Positions 60,790 to 64,000 of a stretch of DNA of 64,000 nucleotides are shown here, piece by piece; position 1 is the first letter of the stretch; the number at the start of each line of letters is the position of its first letter. The translations under genes were made by a program, and so were the position numbers. The DNA lies in assembly GCA_020633655.1 (NCBI GenBank), contig JACKDF010000013.1, forward strand, positions 26,686-90,685, given 5' to 3'. The notes below the pieces were generated by a model, which was not told the DNA's origin, ran no database searches, and saw only the letters and a program-made list of their open reading frames with translations. This DNA is from Deferribacteres bacterium. GTDB lineage: Bacteria; Zhuqueibacterota; Zhuqueibacteria; Zhuqueibacterales; Geothermadaptataceae.

Positions 60790-61695
60790 ATGAACAAGAA
60801 ACAAACAAAAATAAAAAAACATTTCGTTGGCCCTGCAGGATGGTCTTATCCTGATTGGCGTGGAACATTTTATCCCATAAAGAGCAATACAAAATTCGAT
60901 GAGTTGAGTTTTATTGCCCAGCATTTCGATGTGGTTGAAATAAACTCGTCCTATTATCATCCACCTTCCAGAGAAGCGGCACGTTCGTGGGCATCACGTA
61001 TTTCTGGAAATAAAAACTTTCGTTTTACTGCCAAGCTTTGGCAAAAATTTGTTCAAGAACGCAGCATCTTCACAAATCATGACATTGAAAATGTTCAAAA
61101 AGCGCTCGACACACTTATGGACAAGGAATTGTTAGGTGCGCTTTTGATTCAGTTTCCACAATCCTTTCACAATACCATCGAAGGGCGTTCCTGGCTTTTC
61201 CGAATTTTATCACTTTTTAAAATGTATCCCTTGGTTGTTGAATTCCGTCATAATTCATGGAATGTACAGCAAACTTTGGATATGTTAAAAGAAATGAACA
61301 GCGGATTTGTTAATATCGACCAGCCAATTATTGGGAACGGACTGGGATTTACCGAAAACCTTACATCCACTATCAGTTATTTTAGGTTCCACGGTAAAAA
61401 TGAGCATATGTGGTTTGAAGAGACTGCGGGCCGAGATGACAGGTACAATTATACATATAAAATTGAAGAGCTCAATCAATTTTTAAAAGCCATAGAACGA
61501 AAAATGGATGAATCGAGAGCAATTTATATTATATTTAACAATCATTTCAAAGGACAAGCACTAAGAAACGCATTTGAATTCAGCTATTTGCTGAGTGGAG
61601 AAAAACAAGATATCCCTGAAAATCTTATAAAAACCTACCCAGAACTACTCACCATACGCCAACCTGAAAATCCCTTCCAGTTAGAATTATTTTGA
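60790..61695 (+). CDS. DUF72 (YecE-like) protein
   Basis: The product of 301 residues has the DUF72 TIM-barrel signatures: VGPAGWSYPDWRGTFYP near the N-terminus, VVEINSSYY, FRFTAKLWQ, VVEFRHNSW and YFRFHGKN. The family is widespread and of unknown reaction. It is a single-gene unit between a terminator and a convergent hypothetical gene; the start lacks a strong ribosome binding site. Confidence 0.88.
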   Translation: MNKKQTKIKKHFVGPAGWSYPDWRGTFYPIKSNTKFDELSFIAQHFDVVEINSSYYHPPSREAARSWASRISGNKNFRFTAKLWQKFVQERSIFTNHDIENVQKALDTLMDKELLGALLIQFPQSFHNTIEGRSWLFRILSLFKMYPLVVEFRHNSWNVQQTLDMLKEMNSGFVNIDQPIIGNGLGFTENLTSTISYFRFHGKNEHMWFEETAGRDDRYNYTYKIEELNQFLKAIERKMDESRAIYIIFNNHFKGQALRNAFEFSYLLSGEKQDIPENLIKTYPELLTIRQPENPFQLELF

Positions 61696-61798
61696 GATGC
61701 ACAAATTTTAAATTTGTTATAAGTATTTTGAGAATGTACAGTAAGAATGCAAGAATCAAGCTAAGATGAAATTTTAAAGAGCCTCCGAGAATATGCTA

Positions 61799-62302
61799 TT
61801 ACCAATTATCCAGTACTAAAGTCATATTGTCGGCTGCATGTCGATAAGTTGGATCAGGGATATGTGTTCGAATAAGGCCTGTTGCCATTGCTGCAAAATA
61901 ATGAGCAAAATAGCTCTGACGGGCAGAAGGTTGGTCATTGAATGTTTTAATGTAAAGCGTAAAACGATTCTGCAATAGAGAGCGTACTGTGGAAAATCTG
62001 TGATACATCCAGTACTGCCACAATTCACGCCAACCAGCATAGCGATATTTTAAGTCCTGCGGACATCCGGGATACATTTCATCCCAAAAATAATTAAGCT
62101 GGTTGCGGTCAATTTCCACGGAATAATTTTCTGGTACAAAACGGCTGAAAGATCGCATAGTAGGGTAGGAAAAATCATCGGATGCCCCAATTATAACCGA
62201 TATTCCATTGTCTGCCATTATGATAAATGGATCACTTCCATATGTCTCGATAACATTTAACAGCAATTTTTCAATTAATCGCTGTTCATTTACCCGCGGC
62301 AT
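61799..62302 (-). CDS. Hypothetical protein
   Basis: The product of 167 residues has no signal peptide or membrane helix and is fairly rich in Tyr and Phe. No family is recognised. The start at 62302 (MPRVNEQ) is chosen for a charged N-terminus; the frame extends to 62350. No strong ribosome binding site is seen for either. It may be a small regulatory or stress protein, but nothing in the sequence supports a function. Confidence 0.5.
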   Translation of the reverse strand: MPRVNEQRLIEKLLLNVIETYGSDPFIIMADNGISVIIGASDDFSYPTMRSFSRFVPENYSVEIDRNQLNYFWDEMYPGCPQDLKYRYAGWRELWQYWMYHRFSTVRSLLQNRFTLYIKTFNDQPSARQSYFAHYFAAMATGLIRTHIPDPTYRHAADNMTLVLDNW

Positions 62303-62349
62303 AATAATCTTTTTATTGAATTGGTGAGTAGTTTTACATAATTGGCGCA

Positions 62350-62400
62350 AAAAAACCCTTATAGCAGTCTTTACACTTATTGTGCTTTTATTAAGGGTTT
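62350..62400 (-). terminator. Terminator of the membrane protein with a disordered tail
   Basis: On the minus strand AAACCCTTA and TAAGGGTTT pair with a long loop that has a small inner stem, and the second arm runs straight into TTTTTTT. It lies about 130 bases after the stop of the gene ending at 62534. Confidence 0.6.
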
Positions 62401-62533
62401 ATAATTAAATCTTAAGAAAAGTAACAATAATTGCGAGTATTACAAGGGTTAATATAATTTTGATTACAATATTCGATTATAACAAATTACAAAGCTGATC
62501 ATGGTATCGTTTACTAACTTGGTACTACACAAA

Positions 62534-63733
62534 TCAGCGTGTTTTTTTCTTGGGAGTTCTACCGAAACTAACCTGCCCTTCATCTCCTTCAGTATTTGCC
62601 GGTTTATTTTGTGATGATTCATTATCCTGAACGGCGTCTCCATCATCAAATCTCGGACGTCTTTTTTTAGTATTCCTTTTCCCAAAATTTTCCGATTCGT
62701 TTTTTACTGCATCCGGTTTTTCAGCACGCTCAATCATCGTTGTTTTTTTTTCGGCTTCATCGGTGATTACCTGTCTGGGCGGTTGTTCTGGTATTTCATT
62801 AACCGGCTTTTTATTTATTTTTCGTGGTTGTCGTTGTGATTGCTTTTTCTCGCCTTGTTCTCTTCTAGGCGTCTTGACAATAGATTTCTCTGATGTCTTA
62901 ACTTGCGCTTGCGACCCAGTAGCTCTACCAGCGTTGTTTTCACTTCCGGTTGAATCCTTCTTTTCTCTTTGCTTTTGTTCTCCACCAATGCTTTTCCCGG
63001 TAACACTTGATTTCTCTGGCCTATTTACAGAAGGTCTGCTCACAATCTTGCTCGATTGTCTTGTTTCAATATTTCCTTGGCGACTTGGCGTCCTGTGGGA
63101 TTGAGTGCTACGGGAAAATTCCGTACGTGTTTTGCCCCCCCTATGTGGTGGAGTTGCTTCTTTCCAATGTGTGAGTGACCGAGCTAAGGGTCGAATTCCT
63201 AGCAGCAAAAAAACAAGAATAGTTAAACCTGTAACAACCGAAAACGGCCATACTCCAAAATAAAGTGGAAATAGAACGATGGCCACTGCTAATAATGTTA
63301 AAGCATCTGTCCAAATTTCTCTTTTCAATAATACACGAACTTTTCCATATGTCGGTCCAAAATTTATAGAAAACTGCCAAATGGAAGTTATGCAAATAAG
63401 AATAGCGAGTATTGAAAAACCAAAAACTGCAGAAAGATCTTGTTCATAAAGCACTGTCTGCAAATTCAGGATTAATATAATAAGCACAATTCTAAATACT
63501 CCAAGAACGACAAAACGAAATTTTCTATTCACTGCACTCAAATACATATCATTATGTCGCCACCAAGTATAGAGTATAAAATACGAAAGCACAAGAGTTA
63601 CAACAATCTGATTGATTTGTAAATTTAATACATTGAGCTCAGCTTTTGACAGAGCATTTAAAAACAACACAGCGAAAAAAATATTTATCAATTGATTAAT
63701 GTGTGGGAGTTTATTTTCCAACTTATGTGTCAT
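62534..63733 (-). CDS. Membrane protein with a long basic disordered tail
   Basis: The product of 399 residues has about six membrane helices in its first 185 residues and then about 210 residues of low complexity rich in Lys, Arg, Gln, Glu, Ser and Asn, with repeated basic runs (for example KKTTMIERAEKP, TKKRRPRF). It ends RTPKKKTR. The tail should be cytoplasmic and disordered and could bind nucleic acid or another anionic partner. No family recognised. Start at 63733 has no clear site but directly precedes the first helix. Confidence 0.65.
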   Translation of the reverse strand: MTHKLENKLPHINQLINIFFAVLFLNALSKAELNVLNLQINQIVVTLVLSYFILYTWWRHNDMYLSAVNRKFRFVVLGVFRIVLIILILNLQTVLYEQDLSAVFGFSILAILICITSIWQFSINFGPTYGKVRVLLKREIWTDALTLLAVAIVLFPLYFGVWPFSVVTGLTILVFLLLGIRPLARSLTHWKEATPPHRGGKTRTEFSRSTQSHRTPSRQGNIETRQSSKIVSRPSVNRPEKSSVTGKSIGGEQKQREKKDSTGSENNAGRATGSQAQVKTSEKSIVKTPRREQGEKKQSQRQPRKINKKPVNEIPEQPPRQVITDEAEKKTTMIERAEKPDAVKNESENFGKRNTKKRRPRFDDGDAVQDNESSQNKPANTEGDEGQVSFGRTPKKKTR

Positions 63734-64000
63734 AGCAATTCCTTATTGCACTTCGATTATTTCCTGCTCATGGCAAAATTATAGAATCAAATTTTAAGTA
63801 TGGGAGTTTAAAAATGCTCTTTGCATTGTTCTTATCGTTTTATCAAATTAAAATTAAGCAGAATAAAATGTTAGTTTTTCAAGCGATAAAAAAGTTAGGA
63901 TGTTTTTTTTAAATTCCAAGCTCTTTTGTCATTTGTAAATACAATAGTATCCCAGAAGAAAAAAAATGAAAATTGAAGAAAGAACATAAATATTGAATGG

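Noticed and set aside
1..64000. tRNA genes, rRNA genes and CRISPR arrays
   Set aside because: I looked for T-loop GTTCRA patterns with flanking acceptor stems in the gaps and for regularly spaced repeats and found none; a covariance-model scan would settle the tRNA question.

Overview
The window looks like a chromosomal segment of a Gram-negative bacterium of the FCB group (Bacteroidota, Ignavibacteriota, Calditrichota and relatives). Evidence is the TonB-dependent receptors with N-terminal carboxypeptidase-regulatory-like domains, a DUF4249 lipoprotein next to one receptor, a HmuY-type lipoprotein next to another, a type IX-like sorting module, and multiheme c cytochromes. Most genes have strong AGGAGG-type ribosome binding sites, which is unusual for classical Bacteroidota, so a Calditrichota- or Ignavibacteria-like lineage seems more likely. 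This placement is inference. No rRNA, tRNA, CRISPR array, transposase or prophage was seen; the window is mostly ordinary chromosome with many palindromic intergenic repeats.

Layout. 1-1.2 kb: the end of a multiheme cytochrome operon. 2-7.9 kb: a TonB-dependent receptor, a secreted nucleotide pyrophosphatase/phosphodiesterase, a Cys/Met-metabolism PLP enzyme and a small membrane protein. 8-13.6 kb: a sodium/sugar symporter (minus strand), a bacteriohemerythrin lacking one iron ligand, a BlaI/M56 regulatory pair whose sensor has two TonB C-terminal domains, and a VanZ-like protein. 13.8-18 kb: a TonB receptor/DUF4249 pair and a convergent YheT hydrolase. 18.3-23.5 kb: PlsC acyltransferase, PepD dipeptidase, an orphan class I isoprenoid-synthase-like protein and a calcium-loop protein. 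23.6-28.2 kb (minus): a receptor/HmuY heme-type pair and a saccharopine-dehydrogenase-like enzyme. 28.5-36 kb (minus): a large secreted modular protein with a misplaced sorting domain and a membrane SpoIIE-type phosphatase with two PDZ domains.

36.5-44.4 kb: trmB, a small outer-membrane protein, an RDD protein, the lactate-oxidation operon lutABC, a diacylglycerol-kinase-like enzyme, a diheme peroxidase and a PfkB sugar-kinase gene interrupted by one in-frame stop. 44.5-50.3 kb (minus): a serine hydrolase, class II amidotransferase, methyltransferase and DinB-like operon, then an ECF sigma factor with its membrane partner and an alpha/beta hydrolase. 50.4-58.1 kb (minus): the housekeeping run tilS-hpt-ftsH-TPR-folP-cdaA, covering tRNA modification, purine salvage, membrane proteolysis, folate and c-di-AMP synthesis. 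58.6-60.2 kb: an arsenosugar-type radical SAM enzyme with its peroxidase-like companion. 60.3-63.7 kb: small membrane, DUF72 and hypothetical proteins.

The observations most worth following are the orphan isoprenoid-synthase-like protein, the M56 sensor with tandem TonB domains, the arsS pair without arsM, the internal sorting domain, the bacteriohemerythrin with an altered diiron site, and a three-copy family of about 40-bp palindromic repeats, one copy of which is enclosed by perfect 12-bp inverted repeats.
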